Shown here: piece after piece, positions 54,959-63,808 of the stretch
How positions within the stretch are numbered: the stretch's first letter is position 1
Layout of the letters: every line of letters begins with the position of its first letter
Origin: Sinorhizobium sp. B11
Lineage (GTDB): Bacteria > Pseudomonadota > Alphaproteobacteria > Rhizobiales > Rhizobiaceae
Assembly: GCA_039725955.1 (NCBI GenBank)
Contig: CP091034.1
Location: forward strand, 3,348,001-3,412,000
Length of the DNA stretch: 64,000 nucleotides
Reading direction: 5' to 3'
Notes under the pieces: model-generated
Seen by the model: only the letters and a program-made list of their open reading frames with translations
Told to the model about the DNA's origin: nothing
Databases searched by the model: none
Position numbers and translations under genes: made by a program

Positions 54959-54974
54959 GGAACTATTTGGTTCC
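54959..54974. promoter_or_regulatory. Inverted repeat upstream of the MFS gene
   Basis: GGAAC-TATTTG-GTTCC in an AT-rich 85-bp gap between the tetR stop and the MFS start. It is a plausible operator for the adjacent TetR protein; the match is symmetry only. Confidence 0.45.
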
Positions 54975-54983
54975 TATTTAAGC

Positions 54984-55595
54984 TCAGTCGAGCGCCTTCA
55001 GCGCGAAGTCGACCATCGCTTTGGTGGCGCCGGGATCAGCTCCCGCCTTCCCGAGCACTCTCATTCCTTGGACCTGGCACACGAGGAATTTCGCGAGTGT
55101 TCGCTCGTCGAGCGCGGAATCGATCTCGCCCAGGGTTTGAGCTCGAATAACCGCCGCCGCATAAAGGTCCTCCAGACGCCGAAACAGGCGTGCGATCCGT
55201 TTGGAAACCTCTTCGTCCGCAGGAAGCATTTCGACGGCCGACAACACGGCAAAACATCCACGCAGTCCCTCGTTGCCGGAGGACTCTTCAACGTGCCGCG
55301 AAAATGCCTGTTTGATTGCGGCCTTGGGCGATGAATTGGAATGGAGGATTTCGCCAGTCTTGCGAATGGCATCCTCGATGTAGATATCAAGCGCTCGCAG
55401 GTATACTCCTCGCTTGTCAACGAAAGCCTTGTAGAAACTACCTCTCGACAACTCCATACCTTCGAGCAGGTCGGGAAGAGATGCATCGTGGTATCCGCGG
55501 TCCCAGAAAACGCTCATCGCCTTGCGAACAGCATCGTCGAGTTCAAACTCGCGGGGCCGTCCAACTGATGGTGATGTCTTAGTGCGCTGTGCCAT
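54984..55595 (-). CDS. TetR/AcrR-family regulator
   Basis: 203 residues from ATG 55595 (M-A-Q-R-T-K-T-S). The N-terminal TetR HTH appears as A-M-S-V-F-W-D-R-G-Y-H-D-A-S-L-P-D-L and L-S-R-G-S-F-Y-K-A-F. A helical ligand domain follows. Upstream of the MFS gene on the same strand; it probably controls that exporter. Confidence 0.87.
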   Translation of the reverse strand: MAQRTKTSPSVGRPREFELDDAVRKAMSVFWDRGYHDASLPDLLEGMELSRGSFYKAFVDKRGVYLRALDIYIEDAIRKTGEILHSNSSPKAAIKQAFSRHVEESSGNEGLRGCFAVLSAVEMLPADEEVSKRIARLFRRLEDLYAAAVIRAQTLGEIDSALDERTLAKFLVCQVQGMRVLGKAGADPGATKAMVDFALKALD

Positions 55596-55666
55596 GATGG
55601 GAATATGGAACCAAGCGGTCCCCAATGCAAGCGAAATCTGGCCTCTCTTCGGATATTCGGCCACTG

Positions 55667-56572
55667 CTACTTCAAACTTGATGAACTCTCGTTCGCATTA
55701 TCTGCTGAGCGTCGTCTCCGCCTTTCGCGTCCCTTCGCGATGCTTCTAGCTTCTCTCAGCTCCTGGAGCGTCGGCTGCCACCACCCCCGGAGCCGCTCGT
55801 AGTCGCCGGGGTCTGCTCGCGCCGGCCATGTATGAACGAGTTCGTCCAGCGTCGCGGCGCGCCAACCTGCCCAGACATGTTCGTCGTCGGCGTCCGGATG
55901 GTGTTCGGCGATCTCTTCCGGATTGACGAATTCACCTGTGATCTCGGTAATGACGACGATCCCGAAGGCGGTTGTCGCCACAGGCGTTCCCAGCGGCGGA
56001 AGATCGTCGCTTGGGAGAGGCAAGCGCTTCTTCCTCCGCTCCGTCGTCCGTCGCTTCGCCTTCGCCTCCTCGTCGGTCCCCTTCCGAGCCTCGGCACGTT
56101 TCCGACGCTCCTCGGGCTCCGCCCTCTTCGCCGCCTCCTCGATGGCTTCCCATCGGTGCTGGAGGTCGTCGTACGAGGCGTAGGGAATCTCCCAGACCTT
56201 GTGGTCTCCGTTCCATTGAGCAAAGGGTATATGCCGGAGTTCGTCGACGACCGTCCTTGAGAACGGGGTCTTCACGCGGAACCCGCGGTCGTGGACCTGC
56301 AGGTAAGGACTGAGGATGGGCTTAAACTCATACGCGTCGCGGCCACGTTCCTCCTCGTAGGGCGTCCTGCGGTCGGCCTCGGACGCAAGCCATCGGTCGA
56401 TGCGCTTTCGAGCGGTTTTGCCGGGCACCGTCCATGCCTGAAGCGTGTCCGACCATCGGGCGTTCGGGAAGACTTCCCGGAACCTTGCGACGGTCATCCG
56501 GTCGAAGGCGAAGGACACCGTCTCCTGAGGCGGGTCGACTGCTTCGATCTCATCGTGGCGATCATCGGTCAT
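55667..56572 (-). CDS. HARP-like double-repeat protein
   Basis: 301 residues. Two copies of a HARP-like motif are visible: residues about 19-65 (F-A-F-D-R-M..A-R-W-S-D-T-L-Q-A-W-T-V-P-G) and 92-140 (F-R-V-K-T-P-F..A-Q-W-N-G-D-H-K-V-W-E-I-P). In SMARCAL1-type proteins this motif binds DNA junctions, but no helicase domain is attached here. A Lys/Arg/Glu-rich coiled stretch and a C-terminal basic tail follow. The match is by eye; function unknown. Confidence 0.6.
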   Translation of the reverse strand: MTDDRHDEIEAVDPPQETVSFAFDRMTVARFREVFPNARWSDTLQAWTVPGKTARKRIDRWLASEADRRTPYEEERGRDAYEFKPILSPYLQVHDRGFRVKTPFSRTVVDELRHIPFAQWNGDHKVWEIPYASYDDLQHRWEAIEEAAKRAEPEERRKRAEARKGTDEEAKAKRRTTERRKKRLPLPSDDLPPLGTPVATTAFGIVVITEITGEFVNPEEIAEHHPDADDEHVWAGWRAATLDELVHTWPARADPGDYERLRGWWQPTLQELREARSIAKGRERRRRRSADNANESSSSLK

Positions 56573-56607
56573 GGCAGGGAAACGGTCGGGAGCTCGCGGG
56601 GTTTCTT

Positions 56608-57204
56608 TCAGAGGAGCGACTTCTTCAGGAAGGATAACGCTTTCGCTGCGCCGGCGCTCGAAATCGTGTGTCCAACACCGGGCTCCACGTCCAGCTCGAC
56701 CGCGAAGCCGGTGGCTCCAAGCTGCGCCGCGGCGAGCGTCGATGCGGCAGCGGGAATGGTCGTATCGGCCTGACCGTGCACGAGAAGGATCGGCGTGTCC
56801 TTGCTTGTCGGCGAGATCGGCTGCGGAGGAAGAAGCCCGGCGAAGGAGACGAGAGCCCCGACTCTCCAGCGACCGGACGCGACCGCATCCAGGGCGACGA
56901 TAGCTCCCTGCGAGACGCCGACGAAGGCAATCCTGTCGGGAGCATCGGCGAACCCTTCGCGACGGATGACATCGTTTATCAGTCCGTCGAATGCTTCACG
57001 GGCGGCCGCGATCTTCGCGGGATCGAGCGGGTTGCCTTCCGTCGAAAACCACTGGTGGCCGTAACGGTGATGCATCGGGGCATCCGGCGCGGCGAACCGA
57101 GTGTTCGGCAAACTGCTGCGCCAGGACGATGCCAGCGGCATGAGCTGGGCGCCGGAGGCTCCGATGCCATGCAGGAAGATAACGAGGTGGTCGCGAGATA
57201 ACAT
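56608..57204 (-). CDS. Alpha/beta hydrolase (phospholipase/carboxylesterase-like)
   Basis: About 198 residues from ATG 57204. The fold shows H-L-V-I-F-L-H-G-I-G-A-S-G at the start, the nucleophile elbow G-V-S-Q-G-A, the D in V-H-G-Q-A-D-T and a final histidine in G-V-G-H-T-I. An in-frame upstream extension to 57270 is unlikely. Substrate unknown. Confidence 0.82.
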   Translation of the reverse strand: MLSRDHLVIFLHGIGASGAQLMPLASSWRSSLPNTRFAAPDAPMHHRYGHQWFSTEGNPLDPAKIAAAREAFDGLINDVIRREGFADAPDRIAFVGVSQGAIVALDAVASGRWRVGALVSFAGLLPPQPISPTSKDTPILLVHGQADTTIPAAASTLAAAQLGATGFAVELDVEPGVGHTISSAGAAKALSFLKKSLL

Positions 57205-57475
57205 GACGATCCTGAAGGTTTCGAAATGGCCCGACGGCGCTCGACCTGAGGAAGGGAGCGGCCGTCTCACCCCACACGCAAGCCGTCACGCAGATGCCGG
57301 CGGACGCCGCTGCGGAAGCTCACGTGATGATGGGGTGGCTCACAGTAAATGGTGTGCAGGGAGGGCCTTCGCAAGGAGTACAGGTCGGCCGTACGCTACT
57401 GGACAGGAGGCCTCAAGCCATTGAAGCGCCTTCGCAATCATCCCATATATGAGGAAACCCTCAAGGATGATTGTC

Positions 57476-57646
57476 ATGGTAAGCAGGGTCAGGAAGACCT
57501 TGACCGTGCAACAACGCGCGGCGGCTTTCGAACACACGAACAAGATTGCGGCCGACGCGGCGGACGAAGAGCGGCGGCTTCGCGAAGAGAAGAACGAGCG
57601 CCTCCGGAAGCTCCGGCTGGCGGCGGCCAACACATCTTCAGAATGA
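57476..57646 (+). CDS. Small basic helical protein
   Basis: About 56 residues from ATG 57476 with AAGGA upstream. The sequence is one charged helix, A-F-E-H-T-N-K-I-A-A-D-A-A-D-E-E-R-R-L, then R-E-E-K-N-E-R-L-R-K-L-R. Codon pattern and composition favour a real small protein of the kind common in rhizobia. Function unknown. Confidence 0.5.
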   Translation: MVSRVRKTLTVQQRAAAFEHTNKIAADAADEERRLREEKNERLRKLRLAAANTSSE

Positions 57647-57773
57647 ACCGCTGCAGCAGCCCGAACGTAATGGACCGTCTTCGCAGCACATCGGAGCAAA
57701 AAATGGATCACATCGATATCGAAAGGGCCCATAGAACACGCGTGCAAACCCCAGAAGGCGGTGCCGAGCCTGA

Positions 57774-58931
57774 CTAGAGCCGCCGCCAGTCCGACCGGCA
57801 CATTGACTTACATGCGCTTGAACCCGCTGAAGAGTTTTCGGATCCATCCTGCGAAGCCGCCACTCCCTCTCGCCGTAGAAGCTCGCTCTTGCGGTCTAGC
57901 CCCCACGTGTAGCGGAAGAAAGATCCGTCGTTCTTCGTAACACGATGGCAAGGGATGGCGACGGCGAGAGGATTGCTAGCGCAGGCGCTGGCGACCGCTT
58001 TTCCTCCCTTCCTGCTGCCAATCCTACGGGCAAGTTCCTCATAGCTTACAGTCTGGCCCGGCGGGACTTCGCTCAGCGCCAGCCAAACCCGTCGTTGAAA
58101 AGCGGTGCCTCGCAGGTCGAGCGGGAGGTCGAGCCCGACCTGCGGCGCCTCCACCATGCCGACGACCCGTGCGACAACCCGCTCGTATTCGGCGTCGCCT
58201 CCGACCAGATCGGCTTTCGAAAACCGCTCCTGCAGGTCGACGAGAAGGGCGCCCGGATCGTCGCCGAGCAGGATCGCGACGACGCCCTTGTCGCTCGACG
58301 CGACGAGGATCGAGCCCAGGGAGGTCTGGCCGATAGCGAACCTGATCCTCTCCTGACGGCCCCCCGCCCTGTAGGCGGTCGCGACCATGCCGAGCGCCTT
58401 GTTCGAAACGGCATAGAAGCGCCCGCTCGAACCATACCCCGCATCGTAGAACGTCGACGTGATCGTCTTGCCTGGCTTCAGGCCATCGCGCAGAAGGGCA
58501 GCACGCTTTTCCTGCTTGTAAGCGCGCGGGGTCATTCCAGTGCACTTGCGGAATATCCTATGGAAGTGCCCCTCGCTGATCCCAAGGGCGTGCGCAAGAG
58601 CCGCCACCGTTGGCGAGCCGTCTCCGGCATCGATCAGCCTGCAGGCCTCGGCTACCAGGGTCGTATTCCTCTTCGCAAACTCCTCCTCATTCGGGCGGCA
58701 CCTCCGGCAAGGGCGGAAGCCGGCGGCTTCCGCCTCCGCCACGCAGACGAACCGGCGCATGTTCTCCGGCCTAGGCGGACGCGAGATGCAGTTCGCCCGG
58801 CAGTAGACGCCCGTCGTGACGACGCCGCGGAACACGAGCCCTGTCGCTGCATTTCCGATGTCCGCCGCTTCCGCCATCAGGCTGCATTCCTCTGCATCGA
58901 GCCAAACGGGTTGTCGATGAGGTAACGCCAC
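57774..58931 (-). CDS. ada: Ada: methylphosphotriester/O6-methylguanine methyltransferase and activator
   Basis: 385 residues. The zinc site and methyl acceptor are C44, C48, C75, C78 (T-T-G-V-Y-C-R-A-N-C and C-R-R-C-R-P). An AraC-type HTH follows (I-S-E-G-H-F-H-R-I-F), then the second acceptor C328 in I-P-C-H-R-V. Repairs methylated DNA by irreversible self-methylation and activates ada genes. The first 30 residues are atypical and about 28 residues extend beyond the usual end. An internal ATG at 58877 makes a TGATG overlap with the preceding gene. Confidence 0.88.
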   Translation of the reverse strand: MALPHRQPVWLDAEECSLMAEAADIGNAATGLVFRGVVTTGVYCRANCISRPPRPENMRRFVCVAEAEAAGFRPCRRCRPNEEEFAKRNTTLVAEACRLIDAGDGSPTVAALAHALGISEGHFHRIFRKCTGMTPRAYKQEKRAALLRDGLKPGKTITSTFYDAGYGSSGRFYAVSNKALGMVATAYRAGGRQERIRFAIGQTSLGSILVASSDKGVVAILLGDDPGALLVDLQERFSKADLVGGDAEYERVVARVVGMVEAPQVGLDLPLDLRGTAFQRRVWLALSEVPPGQTVSYEELARRIGSRKGGKAVASACASNPLAVAIPCHRVTKNDGSFFRYTWGLDRKSELLRREGVAASQDGSENSSAGSSACKSMCRSDWRRL

Positions 58932-59281
58932 AGACCGTCCGGACCGCGGCGGGCGATGTCCGTCGCGGTGGCCACCATGTTGATCTCGGTTCCATCCTTC
59001 GCGGTGCCGATGTACGACCAGTCGAGGATGAGAGAGGCGACGTCGCCGGCGACGAACAAGTGACGCTGGGTGATCGACATCTGCAGGCCCAGGCTGAAGT
59101 ACTTGGCAAGCTCCTTGCCGATCGCGTCTTTGCCAACGTGAGCAACGCCCGCGGCATCGACGATCAAGCCTTCAGGGTCGTAGAAGCCGAGCATGGTCTC
59201 GACGTCGAGCGAGTTCAGATGGGCGAGAAGCGCCGGGACGATGCCTTCCGGCGTCGAGGAGAGTGCGAGCTTGGTGGTCAT
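58877..59281 (-). CDS. SnoaL/NTF2-like protein
   Basis: 134 residues of the small cone-shaped NTF2/SnoaL fold, with L-L-A-H-L-N-S-L-D-V-E-T-M-L-G-F-Y and a late G-L-W-R-Y-L-I-D-N-P-F. It may bind or turn over a small ligand. Its stop overlaps the internal Ada ATG (58877), suggesting joint transcription. It diverges from the rrf2 gene. Confidence 0.75.
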   Translation of the reverse strand: MTTKLALSSTPEGIVPALLAHLNSLDVETMLGFYDPEGLIVDAAGVAHVGKDAIGKELAKYFSLGLQMSITQRHLFVAGDVASLILDWSYIGTAKDGTEINMVATATDIARRGPDGLWRYLIDNPFGSMQRNAA

Positions 59282-59403
59282 TCGATGTCCTTCGTTGTTG
59301 TTCTGCTCCTGCGAGCGTCTTGACTATGGCGAGGCACCAAGGCGTCGAAACTCCGTTTTCTGATCTCATATCCCGATTTTCGAACAGTCTACGTGATCAG
59401 GGA

Positions 59404-59444
59404 TTGACACCGATCCAAATCGTAGACATTTTATATCCACGATT
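59404..59444 (+). promoter_or_regulatory. rrf2 promoter with overlapping inverted repeat
   Basis: A -35 TTGACA at 59404 and an AT-rich -10 region (TTTTATAT, about 59429-59436) are overlapped by AATCGT (59418) and ACGATT (59439), an inverted repeat separated by 15 bp. It could be the Rrf2 autoregulatory operator. Confidence 0.5.
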
Positions 59445-59456
59445 AGGAGATGCAAC

Positions 59457-59969
59457 ATGAAACTGAGCGAAGGCGTCGAGCAAGCGATACACTGCACGGC
59501 ATTCCTGGCGGGTCTGTCGGAAGACGGCGTGCTGTCGGCGGCAGCCCTTGCGGAATTGCACGGCGTATCCACCAGCTACCTGCTGAAGCATCTGCAGGCG
59601 CTGTCCGGCGCGGGCATCGTTGCGACGACGTCGGGGCCGAAGGGTGGCTATCGGCTGGCGAAAGCGCCAAAGGACATCAGCCTCCTCGACATCGTCCTTG
59701 CTGTCGAAGGGCCGTCGCCCGCCTTCCGGTGTGCCGAGATCCGGCAGCGCGGCCCGAACCCTCTGCCGCAGCGCTATTTCACGAAACCCTGCCAGATCAA
59801 CGCCGCGATGCTGAAGGCTGAAAAAGCCTATCGCGCAGAACTCGCCAAGGTGTCCGTCGCGGACCTTCTGGCGGACCTCGGCGCAGACGACGACGGCGGT
59901 ATCGCCGCCCGCGGATGCGCCTTCCTCGAACTCCACGAACGCAAGACGGGCAATCGCGCCTCGTCATAG
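59457..59969 (+). CDS. Rrf2-family transcriptional regulator
   Basis: 170 residues with the Rrf2 winged helix: V-E-Q-A-I-H-C-T..S-T-S-Y-L-L-K-H-L-Q-A-L and G-P-K-G-G-Y-R-L-A-K. Three downstream cysteines (F-R-C-A, K-P-C-Q, R-G-C-A) are spaced differently from the iron-sulfur types. It leads a forward cassette with an NmrA-like reductase, a secreted cupin and an AhpD-like protein and probably controls it. Confidence 0.85.
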   Translation: MKLSEGVEQAIHCTAFLAGLSEDGVLSAAALAELHGVSTSYLLKHLQALSGAGIVATTSGPKGGYRLAKAPKDISLLDIVLAVEGPSPAFRCAEIRQRGPNPLPQRYFTKPCQINAAMLKAEKAYRAELAKVSVADLLADLGADDDGGIAARGCAFLELHERKTGNRASS

Positions 59970-59978
59970 GAGAGCACC

Positions 59979-60731
59979 ATGACCAAGATGAAGAAGGTCG
60001 TCGTCATCGGCGGCACGGGCCTCATCGGCTCGAAGGCAGTGAAGCTGCTGCAGGATGCCGGCCACGAAGCCGTCGTTGCAAGCTCCCGCAACGGGATCAA
60101 CGCTTACACGGGCGAAGGACTGGAAGCCGCACTGGCGGGCACCGACGCTGTCATCGACGTGTCGAACATGATGTCCTTCGACAAGGCCGAGATTACCGAC
60201 TTCTTCGGGAAGTCGAGCCGGAACTTGACGAGCGCCGAACGGGCCGCGGGCGTGCGCCATCACGTCGCGCTCTCGATCGTCAATGCCGACCAGCTCGCGG
60301 CCAATCCTTACATGGCCGGCAAGCTGGCGCAGGAACAGGCCGTCGCGTCGTCGGGTCAGGCCTATACAATCGTCCGAGCAACGCAGTTCCACGAGTTTAT
60401 CGAAACCCTGGCCGGCGCATATGCAGCCGACGGCGTGGTGAAGGTGCCGGATATCGACTTCCAGCCGATCGCTGCCGACGACGTCGCCGCCGCCCTGGTG
60501 GAGGCCGCGCTGGGCGAGCCTAAGAACGGAACAGTTGATCTTGCCGGGCCGGAGCGGGCTCCCTTCGAATCCTTCATCCGGACGTATCTCGGCTCCAAGA
60601 GCGATGCCCGACCTGTGGCCGCCGACGCCGCCGTCGACTACTTCGGAGCTCCAGTCGTGACAGGCTCCCTGGTTCCCGGCGGAGACTACATCAAGGGCCG
60701 GGTCACGGTCGCCGAATGGCTAAAGGCATAG
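59979..60731 (+). CDS. NmrA-like atypical SDR (NAD(P)-binding)
   Basis: 250 residues with an N-terminal G-G-T-G-L-I-G Rossmann motif and the NmrA-like pattern (S-S-G-Q-A-Y-T-I-V-R-A-T-Q-F-H-E-F). The usual catalytic Y-x3-K is absent, so it may be a redox sensor or reductase. Nine bases after rrf2. Confidence 0.85.
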   Translation: MTKMKKVVVIGGTGLIGSKAVKLLQDAGHEAVVASSRNGINAYTGEGLEAALAGTDAVIDVSNMMSFDKAEITDFFGKSSRNLTSAERAAGVRHHVALSIVNADQLAANPYMAGKLAQEQAVASSGQAYTIVRATQFHEFIETLAGAYAADGVVKVPDIDFQPIAADDVAAALVEAALGEPKNGTVDLAGPERAPFESFIRTYLGSKSDARPVAADAAVDYFGAPVVTGSLVPGGDYIKGRVTVAEWLKA

Positions 60732-60746
60732 AAGGAGCCTACGAAC

Positions 60747-61184
60747 ATGAAGACCATTTCATACGCGGCTGCGGCATTTGCGGCCTCCCTTGCCACCGCG
60801 TCAGCTCATGACGTTGCAAAGCCGGGACTCGCATACGACACGAAGGATGCCAAGGTGACGCTCGTCTACGAGCACCCCCTGCCCGACGTCACCGGCAAGA
60901 GCGTCAAGGGCGTGCTCGTCGAATACGGCCCCGGCGGCTACAGCTCGGCTCACACGCATGCGAAGTCCGCGCTGATCTACGCCACAGTTCTCGAGGGAGC
61001 GATCCAGAGCGCTGTAAACGGTGGCGAGACGAAGACCTTTACCGCCGGCCAGAACTTCACCGAGCTGCCGGGCGACCGCCACGACGTCAGCGCCAATGCC
61101 AGCAAGACCGAGCCGGCGAAGCTGCTCGCCGTCTTCGTCGTCGATACCGACGACACCGTCCTGACGACGCCGCGCAAGCCGTAG
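60747..61184 (+). CDS. Exported cupin-domain protein
   Basis: 145 residues with a short signal peptide (M-K-T-I-S-Y then Ala-rich, cleavage near A-S-A-H). The single cupin barrel shows S-S-A-H-T-H-A-K-S-A and G-D-R-H-D-V supplying metal ligands. A small periplasmic metal-binding cupin; substrate unknown. Confidence 0.8.
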   Translation: MKTISYAAAAFAASLATASAHDVAKPGLAYDTKDAKVTLVYEHPLPDVTGKSVKGVLVEYGPGGYSSAHTHAKSALIYATVLEGAIQSAVNGGETKTFTAGQNFTELPGDRHDVSANASKTEPAKLLAVFVVDTDDTVLTTPRKP

Positions 61185-61279
61185 CGCGTCCTCCGGCAAC
61201 CATTCGCTAAACCATACATCACCTAACGGCGGTTCTCCGGCGAACGGAAAACCGTGCCCTCAATGAAGGAGAAAGATAC

Positions 61280-61726
61280 ATGTCTCGCTTGAACTGGTCC
61301 GAAGTCGCCCCCGACGGTGCCAAGGCGCTTTTCGGTGTCCACCACTATGTCACAGCCAAGACCAACCTGCCGACCGAGCTGATCCACCTCGTCTTTTTGC
61401 GCGTGTCGCAGATCAATGGCTGCGCCCACTGCATCGACATGCATAGCCGCGATCTGCGCAAGACGATGTCCGTCGACAAGATCACGCTGGTTCCGGTGTG
61501 GGACGAGGTGCCTCACCTGTTCAACGACCAGGAGCGGGCCGCACTCGCCTGGGCGGAGGAAGTGACCAATGTCAGCCAGACCCATGCGTCGGACGAGGCC
61601 TATGCCGCCGCCGCGGCCGCCTTCGAACCCAAGGACCTCGTCGATCTGACGATCACGATCGCCGCGATGAACGCCTTCAACCGGCTTGGTGCGCCGTTCC
61701 GTCTTCCGGTGGCGGCAAAGGCCTGA
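61280..61726 (+). CDS. Carboxymuconolactone decarboxylase / AhpD-like protein
   Basis: 148 residues with the AhpD motif C48-A-H-C51-I-D-M-H55, the CxxCxxxH type of alkylhydroperoxidase-like proteins. The cysteines could reduce peroxides. It is the last gene of the Rrf2 cassette, suggesting a redox or electrophile-stress role. Confidence 0.88.
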   Translation: MSRLNWSEVAPDGAKALFGVHHYVTAKTNLPTELIHLVFLRVSQINGCAHCIDMHSRDLRKTMSVDKITLVPVWDEVPHLFNDQERAALAWAEEVTNVSQTHASDEAYAAAAAAFEPKDLVDLTITIAAMNAFNRLGAPFRLPVAAKA

Positions 61727-61790
61727 TCGCGTCGCAACGCTCCGAAAAAGCCGACCTGCCGGTCCGTTCGCGGTCCGGCAGTTACTTCAA

Positions 61791-62714
61791 CTACAGCGGC
61801 GATAAGACCATCCGCGTCGCCATCTCCCAGAGACGAAAAGCATTCTCTGGATCGACCGCGTATCTTGCTACACCTTTGAACGGCCCGGCTCCGCGCTCAT
61901 CGACGACCGGCGCCTCCTGGCAGTCGTCAAAATATCTGCCGGAAATTCCCTCCACGAGCGGCGATCCCGCGAGCAAAGCTGACGTGGCCGCCCCCTGCTC
62001 TATCGTCTTGCGCAGGTGTTCGGGCGTCCGAAGGCCGCCGGTGTGCTTCTGTAGCCCCGTGGCGATCGCTCCGGGGTTGAGAGCGTTCGACGTGATGCCG
62101 TCGCATGCCCACGCCCGCTTGATCCCAACGGACATGAGGATGCAGGCCGTCTTCGACTGGCCATAGGCGAGCAGCGGATCGTATGGAATGAAGCGGAAGT
62201 CCGGATCGTCCCAGAACACGGGCGCAAACAGGTTGCCGGTCGAGGCGACGGAAACGACGCGGGCGCCGTTCGCTCTGGCCAGATGCTTCCGCAGGCCGAG
62301 TGCGAGCGCGAAGTGGCCTACGTAATTGGTTGCGAATTGCATCTCCCGCCCTTCCGCACTCCTCTGCAGCTCCGGGATGGCCATGACGCCTGCGTTGTTG
62401 ACGAGGACGTGCAGGGGTTCGTCCCAGCTTTCCGTAAATTCCGTTACGGAAGAAAGATCGGAGAGATCGAGGCGGCGAACGCGCAGCCGAGCCTCGGGCA
62501 TTGCGCGCTGTAGCTCGGCGACAGCTCTCTCGGCCTCGTCCGGGCGGCGGGCCGCAATCGTCACAGCCGCGCCTGCGGCCGCGAGAGCGCGGCTCGTCTC
62601 CAGTCCGATGCCCGCAGCACCTCCGGTGACAACAACGTTTCGCCCGGCAAGGTCGACGCCTTCCAGAACGTCGGCGGCGGTCGATGAAAACCCGAATGGG
62701 ATGGGTGAAGTCAT
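61791..62714 (-). CDS. Short-chain dehydrogenase/reductase
   Basis: About 307 residues with T-G-G-A-A-G-I-G, N-N-A-G-V-M, V-A-S-T-G and the catalytic Y-G-Q-S-K, i.e. an intact SDR. The AAGGAG is spaced properly for the ATG at 62714 rather than 62720. It diverges from a LysR gene that probably controls it. Confidence 0.88.
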   Translation of the reverse strand: MTSPIPFGFSSTAADVLEGVDLAGRNVVVTGGAAGIGLETSRALAAAGAAVTIAARRPDEAERAVAELQRAMPEARLRVRRLDLSDLSSVTEFTESWDEPLHVLVNNAGVMAIPELQRSAEGREMQFATNYVGHFALALGLRKHLARANGARVVSVASTGNLFAPVFWDDPDFRFIPYDPLLAYGQSKTACILMSVGIKRAWACDGITSNALNPGAIATGLQKHTGGLRTPEHLRKTIEQGAATSALLAGSPLVEGISGRYFDDCQEAPVVDERGAGPFKGVARYAVDPENAFRLWEMATRMVLSPL

Positions 62715-62776
62715 GATCATGCTCCTTCAGACATTCGACTTGCCCGGAAGATAAGCGCGTGGCATTCGTGAACTAG

Positions 62777-63724
62777 ATGACCAACGCTACACGCAATGAT
62801 GAGATAATCCGTACAGTGAGCTTGCTTCCGCCCGGCGAGCTTGCGGCCTTTCTTGCCGTTTCCGAGCATGGTGGGTTTCGTGCCGCATCAAGAACGCTCG
62901 GCCAGACGGCGTCCGCGTTGAGCCATGCAGTCGCCGGACTTGAGAGACGTCTCAAGGTGAAGCTCTTCCACCGTTCGACCCGGAACGTATCGCTGACCGA
63001 ACCGGGGCGTAGACTTGCGGAGCGACTGATGCCGGCGCTTGCGGAAATCGGCCTCGCAGTCGAGGAACTGCACGAACAGGCTACGTCGTTGTCCGGGCTC
63101 GTGCGGATCAACTGCGACGCCAGCGCCGCCGAGCAGGTGCTGATGCCGCTGCTCACCCGCTTCATGAAGCTTCAGCCCGCAATGCGGTTCGAGATCAGAT
63201 CCGAGGGAAGGTTGGTCGACATCGCCGAAGGAGGATTCGACTGCGGCGTCCGCGCGGCCGAACTCGTTCCTGACGAAATGGTTGCCATCCCGATCGGTCC
63301 GGATCAGCAGCACATTGTCGTGGCGTCGCCTGCCTATCTCGATGGTGCTCCTGCGATCACGACGCCGTCGGACCTCGCGCTTCACCCATGCGTCCAGCTT
63401 CGAATGGCGGGCGGGTCGATCTATCGATGGGAGTTCCAGCGCCGCGGCGAGGATGTCGTCGTGTCGACGACCGGCAATCTCGTCGTCGACCAGTCCAGAC
63501 TTCTTCTTGCGGCGGCGCTGGACGGCGCCGGCCTTGCCTACGTGACGCGATGGATGGCGGGCGATGCGCTCGCCGACGGGAAGCTGCGGCAGGTGCTGGA
63601 CGACTGGACGCCGCCCTACCCCGGCTTATGCCTCTACTACCCGCGGCATCGACACCTCGGTTCGGGCATGCGCGCCTTCCTAGATTTCCTGAAAGCCGAA
63701 GGATGGTCTCGGGCCGCGCCTTGA
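62777..63724 (+). CDS. LysR-family transcriptional regulator
   Basis: 315 residues. N-terminal HTH (F-L-A-V-S-E-H-G-G-F-R-A-A-S-R-T-L-G-Q-T-A-S-A-L-S) and a periplasmic-binding-like effector domain. Divergent to the SDR gene with 62 bases between, the usual LysR-target layout. Confidence 0.9.
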   Translation: MTNATRNDEIIRTVSLLPPGELAAFLAVSEHGGFRAASRTLGQTASALSHAVAGLERRLKVKLFHRSTRNVSLTEPGRRLAERLMPALAEIGLAVEELHEQATSLSGLVRINCDASAAEQVLMPLLTRFMKLQPAMRFEIRSEGRLVDIAEGGFDCGVRAAELVPDEMVAIPIGPDQQHIVVASPAYLDGAPAITTPSDLALHPCVQLRMAGGSIYRWEFQRRGEDVVVSTTGNLVVDQSRLLLAAALDGAGLAYVTRWMAGDALADGKLRQVLDDWTPPYPGLCLYYPRHRHLGSGMRAFLDFLKAEGWSRAAP

Positions 63725-63808
63725 CGACGGCTCAAGCGGCACCATTCTCCTTGTCATGAAGGCTGTCGCACCCCCTCCGCCCGGAGTCCATCCGGATCGC
63801 TTCCTCCG

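Noticed and set aside
57340..57801. Reverse 153-codon frame near the small helical protein gene
   Set aside because: It has a Ser/Arg-rich composition without motifs and overlaps the better-supported small forward gene and the end of ada.
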